A stretch of 64,000 bases of DNA from Aquarana catesbeiana (lineage: Eukaryota > Chordata > Amphibia > Anura > Ranidae), in NCBI RefSeq assembly GCF_042186555.1, contig NC_133329.1:187647206-187711205 (forward strand), given 5' to 3'. Below the pieces are notes generated by a model. It did not search any database and was not told the DNA's origin. It saw only the letters and a program-made list of their open reading frames with translations. Shown one piece after another: positions 45,385 through 54,545 of this stretch (its first letter is position 1; every line of letters starts with the position of its first letter). The translations under genes and the position numbers were made by a program.

Positions 45385-45580
45385 CACTAGGGGGCGATCA
45401 AGGGGTTAAATATATGTTCTCTCAGTGTGTTCTAACTGTATGGAGAGGAGACATATCGCTGTTCCTACTTAGTAGGAACAAACAACATGTCTCCTTTCCT
45501 CTGACAGCACAGAGATTTGTGTTTACACACACAAATCCCCGTGCTGGCGCTCGTGCGTGCAATCGTGCATGGCCGGCAGC
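45385..45580. repeat. Partial copy of the 21508-21851 MITE
   Basis: TTAACACTAGGGGGCGATCA onward aligns with 21508 onward (CGATCAAGGGGTTAAA, TTCCTACTTAGTAGGAAC, CACACACAAATCCCC). It stops where CR1 coding sequence begins near 45580. Confidence 0.7.
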
Positions 45581-46730
45581 ATGTTCCACTGTCTGTGGAA
45601 GAGAATTCCGCATCCTAACCGTTCTTACAGTAAAGAACCTTCTACGCAGTTTAAGTTTAAACCACTTTTCTTTTAGTTTTAGTGAATATCCACGTGTCAT
45701 AATAAATTCCCTTTTGCAGAAAAGTTTTATCCCTATTGTAGGGTCACCAGTACGGTATTTGTACATTGAAATCATATCCCCTCTCAAGCGTCTCAAAACA
45801 AGTTCAGTGCTCATAAACCTATCCTCATAACTAAGGTTCTCAAGTCCCTTTATTAGTTTTGTTGCTCTTCTCTGGACTCTCCCCAGTTCCAGCACATCCT
45901 TCCTGAGGACTGATGCCCAGACTTGGACAGCATACTCCAGGTGTGGCCAGGCCAGAGTCTTGTCGAGTGGGAGAATTATTGTTTTATCTCTGGAGTTAAT
46001 CCCCTTTTTAATGCATGCCAATATTCTGTTTGCTTTGCTTGCAGCAGCTTGGCATTGCATGCCATTGCTGAGCCTGTCATCTACTAGGACCGCCAGGTCC
46101 TTTTCCATCCTAGATTCCCCCAGAGGTTCTCCCCCTAGTGAGCAGATTGCATTCATATTTTTGCCACCCAAATGCAGTATTTTACATTTTTCCACATTAA
46201 CTAATTTGCCATGTAGTTGCCCACCCCATTAATTTGTTCAGATCTTCTTGCAAGGTTTCAACATGCTGCGGATAAATTATTGCCCTGCTTAGCTTAGTAT
46301 CGTCTGCAAATACAGAGATTGAGCTGTTTATCCCATCCCCCAGGTCGTTTATGAATAAATTAATCAGGGTTGGTCCCAGGACAGAACCCTCGGGGACCAT
46401 TCCAAGTACTCCCCATTTATCACTGCCCTCTAAACTCACCCCTGCAGGCAGTTTTTAATCCATATACTCATCCAATGGTCCATGCCGACGGACGTTACTT
46501 TACAGTAAACATTTATGGGGAACTTTATCAAATGCTTTTGCAAAATCCAGATACACCACGTCTACGGGCCTTCCACTATCTAGATGGCAGCTCACCTCTT
46601 CATAGAAGGTTAATAGTTTGGTTTGGCAAGAACGATTCTTCATGAATCAATGCTGATTACTAAAATCTTGTATATAGTCCCTTATCATCCCCTCCAAGAG
46701 CTTGCATACAATTGATGTTAGGCTAACTGG
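45581..46730 (-). pseudogene. CR1/Rex1-type LINE ORF2, RT and tail
   Basis: Minus-strand order: a VSLTSIVCKLL-like start at 46720, then KVHKRPYF-type degenerate sequence, GSVLGPTLINLFINDLGDGI and SVFADDTKLSRAI (46439-46290, catalytic FADD). Next come KCKILHLGGKNM, MEKDLAVLVDDRLSNGMQCQ, LAWPHLEYAVQVWASVLRKD, QRRATKLIKGLENLSYEDRF and FFTVRTVRMRNSLPQTVEHA. These are the RT palm and the conserved C-terminal tail. There is a frame break near 46196. It is the same LINE group as 25085-39060 but a different copy. Confidence 0.88.
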
Positions 46731-47136
46731 TGTTAGAAACCATGAAATCAGACCGAGACAGAAGTACAGCTAAATCACACTTGTTTAATAACAGAAGTAA
46801 AAGAACAAACATAGTCAAAACATAGCCAAAGTTCAGTAACTGGAATGGATAGTCAGCCAAGCCAGATGTCAGGGATCAATATAGTGGAACAGCAAGCAGG
46901 ATCTGGAGCCAGAAGGGATGTCAGCAAAGCCAGTCATTAAACAGGAATGCAGGAGATAGTTTCTTGTGATGTGACCAGGGCGAAGGCAGATACCCTCTGG
47001 ACTGGACGGCTTAAATAGGCAGGACTGACGAGCAGGATCATCAACAGCTGAGTAACTGTGGAGAGATGGGAGCTGGCAATTAGCCGACAGCTGAGCGGCC
47101 AGCTCAGAGAAGGAAGAGCTGAGCCCAGCCCTGACA
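46731..47136 (-). repeat. Gypsy 3' LTR (406 bp)
   Basis: Plus-strand ends TGTTAGAAACC and GCCCTGACA; on the element's sense strand it runs TGTCAGGGC...AACA. The first 240 bp align with the 5' LTR at 53595-53838 at high identity. Confidence 0.88.
46978..47017 (-). promoter_or_regulatory. Predicted Gypsy LTR promoter and transcript start
   Basis: Sense strand TATTTAA at 47017-47011, then about 30 nt downstream GCCTTCGCCC (46987-46978). The spacing suits a TATA-driven start at that GCC, and the sequence is nearly complementary to the primer-site region next to the 5' LTR. Placement is inference. Confidence 0.5.
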
Positions 47137-47147
47137 GTACCCCTTCC

Positions 47148-48536
47148 TCAACAAACCCTCCCCCTCGGAGGACCACCAGGCTTGAGGGGAAAACGTCTAT
47201 GGAAATCACGGAGAAGGACAGGGGCATGTACATCCGAGGATGAGACCCAAGAGCGTTCCTCCGGACTGTACCCTTTCCAATGCACCAGGTACTGTATGCA
47301 CCCATGTAACCTAAGGGAGTCAACAATGGACTGTACTTCATACTCCTCATGGTTCTCAACCTGTACAGGGTGGGGATGTGGCACTGAGGCGGTAATGCGG
47401 TTGCAGACCAAAGGTTTTAATAAGGAGACATGAAATACATTTGAAATACGCATATTAGAAGGAAGGTCTAATGCATAATCCACTGGGTTAATCCTGCGAA
47501 GAATACGGAAAGGCCCAATAAACCAAGGTGCGAACTTCAGTGAGGGAACACGAAGTCGGAGGTTGCGAGATGACAGCCAGACCCTGTCCCCAACCTGGTA
47601 GGAAGGCGCAGGCAGGCATCTGTGGTCAGCATGGAGTCTGTATCTATTATTAGCATGATGCAAAGCCTCCTGGACTTGTTCCAAGTGGAACGAAGACCAT
47701 GGAAATGCTCCTCTAACACAGAAATACTCTGCAGAACAAACGAGTCAGGCAACATGGAAGGTTGGAAACCATAATTCGCCATAAACGGGGTCAATCGGGA
47801 AGCAGAATTCAAGGCACTGTAGTGACCAAACTCTGTCCACGGTAATAGCTCTAACCAGTTGTTATGATGGTCAAAAATATAGCAACGTAGGACTGATTGG
47901 CTCGCCTGTCCGAGACAATCACCTTGGATAGCCCATGTAAGCGAAAGATCTCCTGAGCAAAAATGGAAGCCAGTTCCTTAGAAGTGGACAACTTCTTAAG
48001 TGGAATACAATGACACATCTTTGAGAACCGGTCAACCACCATAAGGATAACAGTGTTGCCTTGGGAGTTGGGTATCTCCACAATGAAATCCATAGACAGA
48101 TGGGTCCAGGGCCTCTCTCCATTGGGTATGTGTTGTAGGAGGCCCACTGGAAGGTGTCGTGGAGTCTTACTCTGAGCACACATGGAACAGGCAGCTACGA
48201 AGGCAGTTACATCAGCACATAGACTAGGCCACCAGAATTGTTGGAAAATGGCCCAAACGAGTTGATTCTTCCCAGGATGGCCAGCTGCCTTGGGTGAATG
48301 GTAAGTCTGGAGCACGGCAGAACAGAGACTCTCTGGAACAAAGCAGCGGTCACAAGGTTTCTCAGGAGGAGAATGGACCTGAGCAGCAAGAATTTTGTCA
48401 CCCAAAGGAGATGTGAGACTGCTGTGAACCATAGCCAGAATATGATCAGGTGGAATCACAGGAACCAGAACCGACTCCAACTTTGAAGTGGAGGAAAAAT
48501 TGTTGTGACAAGGCGTCAGCCCTTTCATTCTTAGTA
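47148..48536 (-). pseudogene. Gypsy integrase with C-terminal chromodomain
   Basis: Retroviral-type integrase that joins element DNA to the host. The zinc-binding H2C2 region reads YHSPKAAGHPGKNQL, then CSMCAQSK (about 48300-48165). The catalytic core has LSMDFIVEIP (first Asp), VVDRFSKMCHCIPL and KVIVSDRRA (second Asp, after which the expected GPQF box is corrupted). The frame shifts near 47860 and again near 47690. The C-terminal part has YQVGDRVWLSSRNL and, at the end, a chromodomain (EYEVQSIVDSLRLHGCIQYL, then VHWKGYSPEERSW) that in chromoviruses directs insertion to particular chromatin. Inactive as it stands. Confidence 0.88.
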
Positions 48537-48544
48537 CCGGGTAA

Positions 48545-50398
48545 CCAAATATAAAACCAAACGTGTAGCGCTAAAAGGAAGAATAAGGCACCTTCAAACT
48601 GGTAAGGTGAAGAGCCAGTGCCCTATATACAGTTTAACTGGAACATGGTTAAATGTCTCACATTAAAACATTAATATGGATACAAAATACAAAAAAAAGG
48701 AAGTCCGTGAGTGAGAAACTGAATGGGTCACCGCTTATGAGTGATGTGTGAACCACCTTCACCGGCATAAGGCCATAAAGTCTTTGGAATGGTAATGAAC
48801 AGCTGTTTTTTTTAAAAAACATACAAGTCCAAGTTGGATAATGTATGGATGGATCAGTTCTAAAACGTCACACCACAGTGTCTTCACAAACGTGCAAATC
48901 ACTCAGACGGTAAAGATGGAGGCTTACCGGAGGGTATGAACCCAAGACAGCATATACTGTAAGGGTCAAACCAGCTTTTATTGCACACTGGCAATGGTGG
49001 GAAGACCTTGACAGCCAGAAGGGATCACAGGGGGTTCATGAAGGTGTGTCTTCTCCAGACGTAACAAAGAATCTCCCCGCATATGGCTCATAAAGGATAT
49101 AAAGAAGGCCACATAGTGTGATACCGTAGAAACCGTATTTTATTAAAAAAAGGAAATACACTTACATGATTTAGATGATAAAAAGCGCTTGTACATAAAA
49201 GAAGGCAGCAGTGGAGTCCTCCCGACGCGTTTCGTCTGAATAGACTTCGTCCTGGGGTACCCTCCACTGCAGCCTGACTCCCTAATATAGGTACTGTAAT
49301 CCTCTTGAAGTGATTCCAGCCCATTCGATTTAGTAAATTGGCACTTCCGGGTTGCCCAAGATGGCGGACCCGCGTGCGTTCCAAGCCTCCCTTTAGTAGG
49401 TATGCTGTGCATTCCACCCCCCAGTATCATAGCCTAGTGATCCCCGTATATGTAACTTTAAAGCAGTTTCTATTTGCAAGACATATTAAAAGTAATGTTG
49501 ATATGGGAAACCTCTAGTATTTGTGGTTTTTAATGTCTTAGTCCGTTTCACGATGTGTACCGAGACACATCCCGGCAAATCTCGCGATACGACGCTGTAC
49601 CGTCATGACGCGAGAGCAGAAGTGCACTGATGTGAATCTCGGAGTTTGCGTTCCAACAGTGGTTGGCCGGAAACTCTCGATGTGGCAAATCCCGGCAGAT
49701 CTCGCGACATGACGCTGTGACGTCACGACGCGAGAGCGGAAATGCACTTCCGTAGATCTCCGAGTTTGCGTTCCAAGATCTCAGAGTTTGCGTTCCAACA
49801 GTGGTTGGCCGGAAATTCTCAATGTGACACCAAATCTAAAATACCCCAGTGCCGGACGGCATGTGCTCCAGTTTCAATGTAGCAACTGGAAACATGCGTT
49901 CCACCAAGTGTCATACAGAGAGTAAAAACAACTTAGCACACTCAGGTATATACAGACATGGTTATTCATAAGAGAAACAACTGTTGATATAACGGTTGAT
50001 TACTCATGGGCCTAGACTTTGTAGTTATAATTAAAAGAGTAACACTACATGTAAGGCCGAGACCAATGCTCGGTCCAGATGGTTATCAAAATTGATGCCC
50101 AACCCAAATGCGTTTCCATGTGTGTAAATATATGATCTATACATCCCAAAAAAAGGATTTATATAGACAACCTGATCAAACCTGGCAGTGTATAAAGTCT
50201 ATGATAGCAAAAAGATGCATGTGTGTAGAACCCATAAAACGAAATTGATGAAGGGAATTAAATGAACTGGATTCACCTGTGTCTACATAATTCACATCTA
50301 TATCATCTATAATTGCCATCCAATGCAGAACATAAACAAAAATCAGTTCATATAGATACACCAGTGAACCATAAATTATATCCCATAAACTGTTCACC
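48545..50398 (-). repeat. PLE 3' non-coding and pLTR-like region
   Basis: No coding frame with a domain. Near 49540-49800 a segment around TCTCGCGA(T/C)(A/G)CGACGCTGT is present twice (about 49568 and 49690), and TTTGCGTTCCAACAGTGGTTGGCCGG, trimmed, also recurs (about 49645 and 49790), so a ~125-150 bp unit is locally duplicated. 48545-49270 contains the PLE blocks GGCTTACCGGAG (48924) and TTTTATTAAAA (49137) plus the hammerhead-like site. Confidence 0.65.
49208..49270 (-). ncRNA. Hammerhead-ribozyme-like motif of the PLE
   Basis: On the minus strand: 9-bp distal helix I (GCAGTGGAG at 49270-49262 with CTCCACTGC at 49216-49208), a proximal CCC/GGG helix, a core-like GACGA, helix II GTC...GAC, invariant GAAA (49233-49230), self-complementary ACGCGT and GUC as cleavage triplet. 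The CUGANGA box is imperfect (CAGGACGA), so catalysis is uncertain. PLEs are known to carry type I hammerheads. Confidence 0.6.
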
Positions 50399-51403
50399 TT
50401 ATGATTCGTCTAAAAAGGCATTAACATCTATCTCTACGTTAAGCCCTAGAGGGTAAAAAGTCTGTAACTCATATGCCCAAAACATTTCCAGGCGGGATAC
50501 TCCCCTTGTTTTCGCACCCCCTCTCCAAGGTGGTGTGTATTTGTCAATAATGACAAACTGTGATCCATCTGGATTTCCGCCATGGAATTCTTTGTAATGT
50601 CTCGGGACCGTGTGTTTGGGGTCTCTACTTTTAATTAGGGCGATATGTTCACCCACCCTAATAGAGAATGTCCTGGTGGTACGGCCTATATATTGTTTCT
50701 GACAGGGGCAGGTAATGAGATACACTACAAATTTCGTACTGCAAGTGCAGAATGGTTTTATAGTGTATCTCCTTCCCGTAGTTGTGGAAGTAAACTCTGT
50801 CACTTTACGTGTTCTAACAGCATTATGTTGACATACTACACATTTCCTGCAAGGAAAAAAGCCAGGTAAGAATGAGACCATGTAATTGAAACTTGACAAG
50901 AAAAGAGCCCGTTTCGCCCTTCTGGGAGAGAGGCATTTAGCCTCAGACAAGCATGTGAGATTCTTATGGTCAGTAAGAATGAGAACCGGCACAGTGGTAC
51001 CTTTGAGGAGATGTCTCCATTCTTTCAGGGCTAAAATGATCGCCAACAGCTCTGTCACCAATCTCGTAATTGCACTCTGCAGGTGACAATTTCTTGAAAA
51101 AGTAGGAACAAGGATGCTCTCAGAGGTAGGACGTTGAGACAGAAGGGCGCCAACACCAGTCTCAGAAGCATCCACCTCAAGGATAAAAGGTAACATAGGA
51201 TCAGGATGTGCCAACACAGGAGCAGAAACAAAGGCAGCCTTGAGGCTCTCAAAGGCCTTAATGGACTCCGGATACCAACTCTGTGGGTTACCGTCCTTTC
51301 TGGTCATATCAGTCAGGGGCTTGACCAGAGACGAGAAGTTACAAATAAACTTCCGATAATAGTTGACAAAGCCCAGGAAACGCTGCAGAGGATGTAAACC
51401 CAC
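50399..51403 (-). CDS. Fused open frame: Gypsy RNase H region plus Penelope GIY-YIG endonuclease
   Basis: A continuous 334-codon frame. Residues 1-180 are Gypsy: LQRFLGFVNYYRKFICNFSS (RT connection), then RNase H with ILEVDASETGVGALLSQ and LTDHKNLTCLSEAK. At the PG following MVSFL the frame enters the Penelope insert: FPCRKCVVCQHNAV, CTCSTKFVVYLITCPCQKQY with the GIY-like VYL and IGRT of the YIG motif, then SIRVGEHI and WAYELQTFYPLGLN. The stop lies at 50399-50401. Flanking repeats show this arose by insertion. The frame is open, but expression is unproven, because the upstream Gypsy pol is broken and this ATG is internal. GIY-YIG domains nick DNA for PLE integration. Confidence 0.7.
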   Translation of the reverse strand: MGLHPLQRFLGFVNYYRKFICNFSSLVKPLTDMTRKDGNPQSWYPESIKAFESLKAAFVSAPVLAHPDPMLPFILEVDASETGVGALLSQRPTSESILVPTFSRNCHLQSAITRLVTELLAIILALKEWRHLLKGTTVPVLILTDHKNLTCLSEAKCLSPRRAKRALFLSSFNYMVSFLPGFFPCRKCVVCQHNAVRTRKVTEFTSTTTGRRYTIKPFCTCSTKFVVYLITCPCQKQYIGRTTRTFSIRVGEHIALIKSRDPKHTVPRHYKEFHGGNPDGSQFVIIDKYTPPWRGGAKTRGVSRLEMFWAYELQTFYPLGLNVEIDVNAFLDES

Positions 51404-52092
51404 GGGTCAGGGCCATTGTAGGACTGCCGAAAGTTTCTCTGGGTCCATCGAAAAAACCAGCAGTGGAAATGACATAGCCCAGGAATTTAACCTGTTCATG
51501 ATGGTACTCACACTTCTCCAGTTTACAATAGAAATTGTTCTCTCTTAGTTTCTGAAGCACACGACAGACATCTTTGTGGTGGCTCTCCAGGGACTTGGAA
51601 AATATGAGGATATCATCGAGTTAAACCACCACACATAACTGCAACAAATCTCAGACGACATCATAATGGCCTGTTCTGGTATTAAATGCAGTTTTCCACT
51701 TGTCGTCCTCCTTAATCCTCACAAGATTGTATGCCCCTCTCAAATCAATCTTCATGAAAACCGTTGCTCCCTTGAATCGGTCAAATAACTCTGTAATCAA
51801 CGGAATTGGATAGACATTCTTAATAGTGAAACGATTGGGACCCCTAAAATCAATACGAGGTCTAGTTTCACCACTCTTCTTCACAAAGAAGAAACCAGCA
51901 CCAGCAGGAGATGAGGATTTGCGGATGAAACCTCAAGAAAGTTTCGTCTGCAACATACTCCTCCATGGCCTTATCCTCCAAGACCGACAAAGGGTAAACC
52001 CGGCCACGAGGGGGTATGGCACCAGGTTGAAGGTCAATTATGTGGAGGCAAACTACCGGCTTGACCTTTGTCAAAGACATCGCTAAAATCAC
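50870..52092 (-). pseudogene. Gypsy reverse transcriptase and RNase H
   Basis: RT in order: PPRGRVYPLSVLEDKAMEEY (52020-51955), GETRPRIDFRGPNRFTIKN, YPIPLITELFDRFKGATVF, KIDLRGAYNLVRIKEDDKWK (first catalytic Asp), then a YLDD box reading V-V-stop-L-D-D: the Tyr codon is TAA at 51623-51621. Downstream CKLEKCEYHHEQVKFLGYVI (51560-51470) and the connection and RNase H (from 51403). A frameshift lies near 51430-51400. The missing Tyr and the frameshifts make this copy inactive. Confidence 0.88.
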
Positions 52093-52339
52093 GGTACTCC
52101 TCCGGCAGGGAGGAGAGTGAAGAGGTGCACAGGACCTTGGCTACCTTCTGGAAGCACGTCTCACTGCATTGTGGTGACCAGGAGAGAACCTCAGCATGGA
52201 ACCAATCAAAAGGGGTTGTGCCTCTGTAACCAAGGATAACCAATAACCAGCGGAAACATAGGTGAGGAAATAACTTGGAATTGGATTATCTCATGGTGAA
52301 GATCCCCTACGGCCATGGACAACGGAACTGTCTCATGAT
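52093..52339 (-). pseudogene. Gypsy pol linker between protease and RT
   Basis: Shows CSETCFQKVAKVLCTSSLSS and LPEEYRDFSDVFDK (52150-52090), the leader typically found before Gypsy RT. Frame breaks occur on both sides. Confidence 0.65.
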
Positions 52340-52585
52340 TCACATGAGAGGTCTCCTGTCAAAAGCATCAATGGCAAGTGGAGTGTCACGCAGCTGCAGC
52401 AGAATTGAGTGCTTCGATACAAAGGCAGCATCAATGAACAGGCCTGCGGCCCCATAGTCGATTAGAGCCTGTATCTCGATGGACCACTCAGCCCAAGAAA
52501 GGGTGACCGAAACCAGGGACTTATCCTTCTGCATAACTGGGGACGAAACAACGCCACCTAAGGCCTGTCGGCGACAGGACCTCAA
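52340..52585 (-). pseudogene. Gypsy aspartic protease region
   Basis: An 81-residue stretch with IQALIDYGAAGLFIDAAFV. The retroviral-type active site is D-S/T-G-A, and here the middle residue is Tyr (DYGA), likely inactivating. The protease would process Gag-Pol. It is followed by the LRDTPLAIDAFDRRPL stretch common in these elements. Confidence 0.75.
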
Positions 52586-52588
52586 GGT

Positions 52589-53581
52589 TCAGGTGTTCCC
52601 TGGACGGGTAGGACAAGACTTCAAAAAGTGACCTGCCTGGCCACAATAAAGGCACAATCTATCCCTCCTCCAAAAGGTTCTCTCATCTGCAGAGAGATGC
52701 GTGAAGCCCAAGTGCATGGGTTCATCTTCACTGACTGACTCGGTACCAGGAGGCATGGGAGGTGAGGGAGGCACGGGTGGGACTGCAAAGCTCGGAGGCA
52801 AACGTAAATGAGGCTTCCGCAAGCGCTCCCTTAAAGAGAGTCTTTCTGGAGTCTGGAGTCAATGAGGATGGCAAACGTGATCAACTTTTCCAGCTCAGTG
52901 GGTATATCTCAGGCTGCTATCTCGTCCTTGATGGAATCCGAGAGACCATGAGAAAAAGCAGCCACAAGGGCCTCATTGTTCCAAACGACCTCTGCTGCCA
53001 GAGTATACGGAATTCAATGGCGTAGTCGGCGACAGTTCTCGTACTATGTTTGATGGACATGAGGCACTTGGCAGCAGAAGTGGAGCATGCGGGAACGTAA
53101 AATACCCTTTTAAAGGAGGCCACAAACTCAGGGTAACTCAAGACAACAGGTTTTTGTGTCTCCCATAGAGGGTTAGCCCAGGCCAAGGCTCTCTCAGTAA
53201 ACAAAGATATCACAAAACCTTCTTTGCTTCTGTCCGTGGGAAACGCCTGGGGCAGCATCTCAAAGTATATCTCAACCTGGTTGAGAAACCCTCTGCATTG
53301 AACTGGATCACCCCCAAATCGCTGGGGAAGTGGAGTGGAACCAGACATACCTCTTATAGAGGTAATACTCGAGGCGGTGCCTGCACAGAGACTGGCGCAG
53401 CAGCTGGGATGGCCTGCAACTCAGTTTGTACTGGAGCAGCTTCACCGGGAGATTCCAGGTGAGCCGTGGGACTCAGAAGCATTTGTAACGCCATGGCAAA
53501 CTGATCCATGCGGTGATCTTGCTCATCCAATCTGGAAAAAATATTACCAACAAGTGGATTGACTGTATCTTCTGAATTCAT
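52589..53581 (-). pseudogene. Gypsy Gag
   Basis: Three pieces in shifting frames. The N-terminal piece starts at ATG 53581-53579 (MNSEDTVNPLVGNIFSRLDE), directly after the primer site, with a Pro/Ala-rich tail. The middle (53348-52917) is capsid-like with QRFGGDPVQCRGFLNQVEIY and RALAWANPLW. The C-terminal piece (52822-52589) has an intact CCHC zinc knuckle, CLYCGQAGHFLKSC, for RNA binding. Frameshifts near 53350 and 52900. Gag would form the particle in the cytoplasm. Confidence 0.85.
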
Positions 53582-53594
53582 GGCTTTCGCCTAC
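53582..53594 (-). promoter_or_regulatory. Gypsy primer-binding site region
   Basis: The 13 nt between the 5' LTR end and the gag ATG read GTAGGCGAAAGCC on the sense strand. I see no convincing tRNA 3' end match. GGCGAAAGC matches the complement of the predicted mRNA start GCCTTCGCC (46987-46979) at 8 of 9 positions, as expected for self-priming Tf1/sushi elements. Confidence 0.5.
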
Positions 53595-53838
53595 TGTCAG
53601 AAACCATTAAATCAGACTGAGACAGAAGAAGTACAGTTAAATCACACTTGTTTAATAATAAAAGTAAAAGAACAAACGTAGTCAAAACATAGCCAAAGTT
53701 CAGTAACCGGATGGGATAGTCAGCCAAGCCAGAAGTCAGGGATCAAAGTAGTGGAACAGCAACCAGGATCTGGAGCCAGAAGGGATGTCAGCAAAGCCAG
53801 TCTTTAAACAGGAATGCAGGAGATAGTGTCTTGTGATG
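53595..53838 (-). repeat. Gypsy 5' LTR, outer part deleted
   Basis: Matches the first 240 bp of 46731-47136, then stops abruptly at TTGTGATG (53838), where CR1 sequence takes over. The missing part includes the predicted promoter. Confidence 0.85.
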
Positions 53839-54060
53839 CTGATGATGCTCCCTTGGCCTTGTATTTTTTGAAGGCATTCTCATTTGCTTTTATATGCATT
53901 TTTACGTTGGAGTTAAGCCACCCAGGACTTTTACTAGCTCTTTTAAATGTATTTCCCATTGGGATGCACTGGCTAATGCCCTTATTTAATATGCTCTTAA
54001 AGCATACCCATTTTTCCTCTGTGTTCTTTGTTCATCAGTCCCTGTTTACCTACTTGAGCT
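53839..54060 (-). pseudogene. CR1/Rex1-type ORF2, linker before RT
   Basis: Minus-strand reading gives pieces like CIPMGNTFKRASKSPGWLNS and KANENAFKKYKAKG (54000-53845), the segment before RT in this LINE group. It belongs on the far side of the Gypsy insertion from 45581-46730, but several hundred bases of CR1 between the two are missing. Confidence 0.7.
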
Positions 54061-54121
54061 CTGAAAGGTTTTACCTCCTTTCATAATCAGGGCATTTTTT
54101 GCTCCTCAGCACTGTGCTACT

Positions 54122-54545
54122 TTAAAGGGTTACTAAACCCTATTTTTTTTTTAAATAAACATATCATGCTTACCATCTCTGTGCAGTTGTTTTTGCACAG
54201 AGTGGCCCTGATCCTCCTCAGCGGCGCTGGTGGCTCCTCCTCTTCTCGGGTGCCCCATAGGAGAAGCACTCTCCTTCGAGACACCCATGCAGGCGCGCTC
54301 CCGAGTCCTGCTGCTGTGTCTTCTAACAAAGACAGCAGGACTCTGCTCCGCCCCCGGCGCCCGCGTCATTGAATTTGATTGACAGCAGTTAACCAATGGC
54401 TACGCTGCTATCAATCTATCCAATCAGGACACGAGACACCGGCTGGACAGGAATTATGGGGCTCAGGTAAGTAAAATGGGAGGTTGGGGGGGCTGCTGTA
54501 TGACAGGAGGTTTTGCATCTTAATGCATAGAATGCATTAAGGTGA
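54122..54545. repeat. TTAA-like MITE, right end missing
   Basis: Starts TTTAAAGGGTTACTAAACCC, similar in style to the element at 22290. Contains the hairpin CTGTGCAGTTGTTTTTGCACAG (54179-54200, trimmed to the arms CTGTGCA/TGCACAG). The right terminus was not found. Confidence 0.5.

Larger units (their letters stand above)
48537..50869 (-). mobile_element. 5'-truncated Penelope-like element inside the Gypsy pol gene
   Basis: Gypsy reading at the junctions is continuous if 48545-50861 is removed. The 8-bp direct repeat CCGGGTAA (48537-48544) and CCAGGTAA (50862-50869) marks the insertion, with one mismatch. The insert carries only the C-terminal GIY-YIG endonuclease (50861-50399), a 3' non-coding stretch and a pLTR-like end with a hammerhead-like motif. 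A 5' truncation is usual for PLE copies. Confidence 0.85.
46731..53838 (-). mobile_element. Ty3/Gypsy chromovirus, nearly complete, minus strand
   Basis: Order from right to left: truncated 5' LTR (53838-53595), primer site, gag, protease, RT, RNase H, integrase with chromodomain, 3' LTR (47136-46731). Domain order and the chromodomain place it among vertebrate chromoviruses (Tf1/sushi-like). It interrupts a minus-strand CR1/Rex1 LINE, and was itself interrupted by a Penelope-like element (48545-50861). No TSD survives because the outer part of the 5' LTR is deleted. Confidence 0.9.

Noticed and set aside
45414..45830. 138-codon plus-strand frame
   Set aside because: It is antisense to CR1/Rex1 ORF2 and a MITE fragment.
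46731..53838. Endogenous retrovirus with an envelope gene
   Set aside because: After the integrase and chromodomain the LTR follows within about 12 nt. There is no room for an envelope gene, and domain order and chromodomain fit a Ty3/Gypsy chromovirus.
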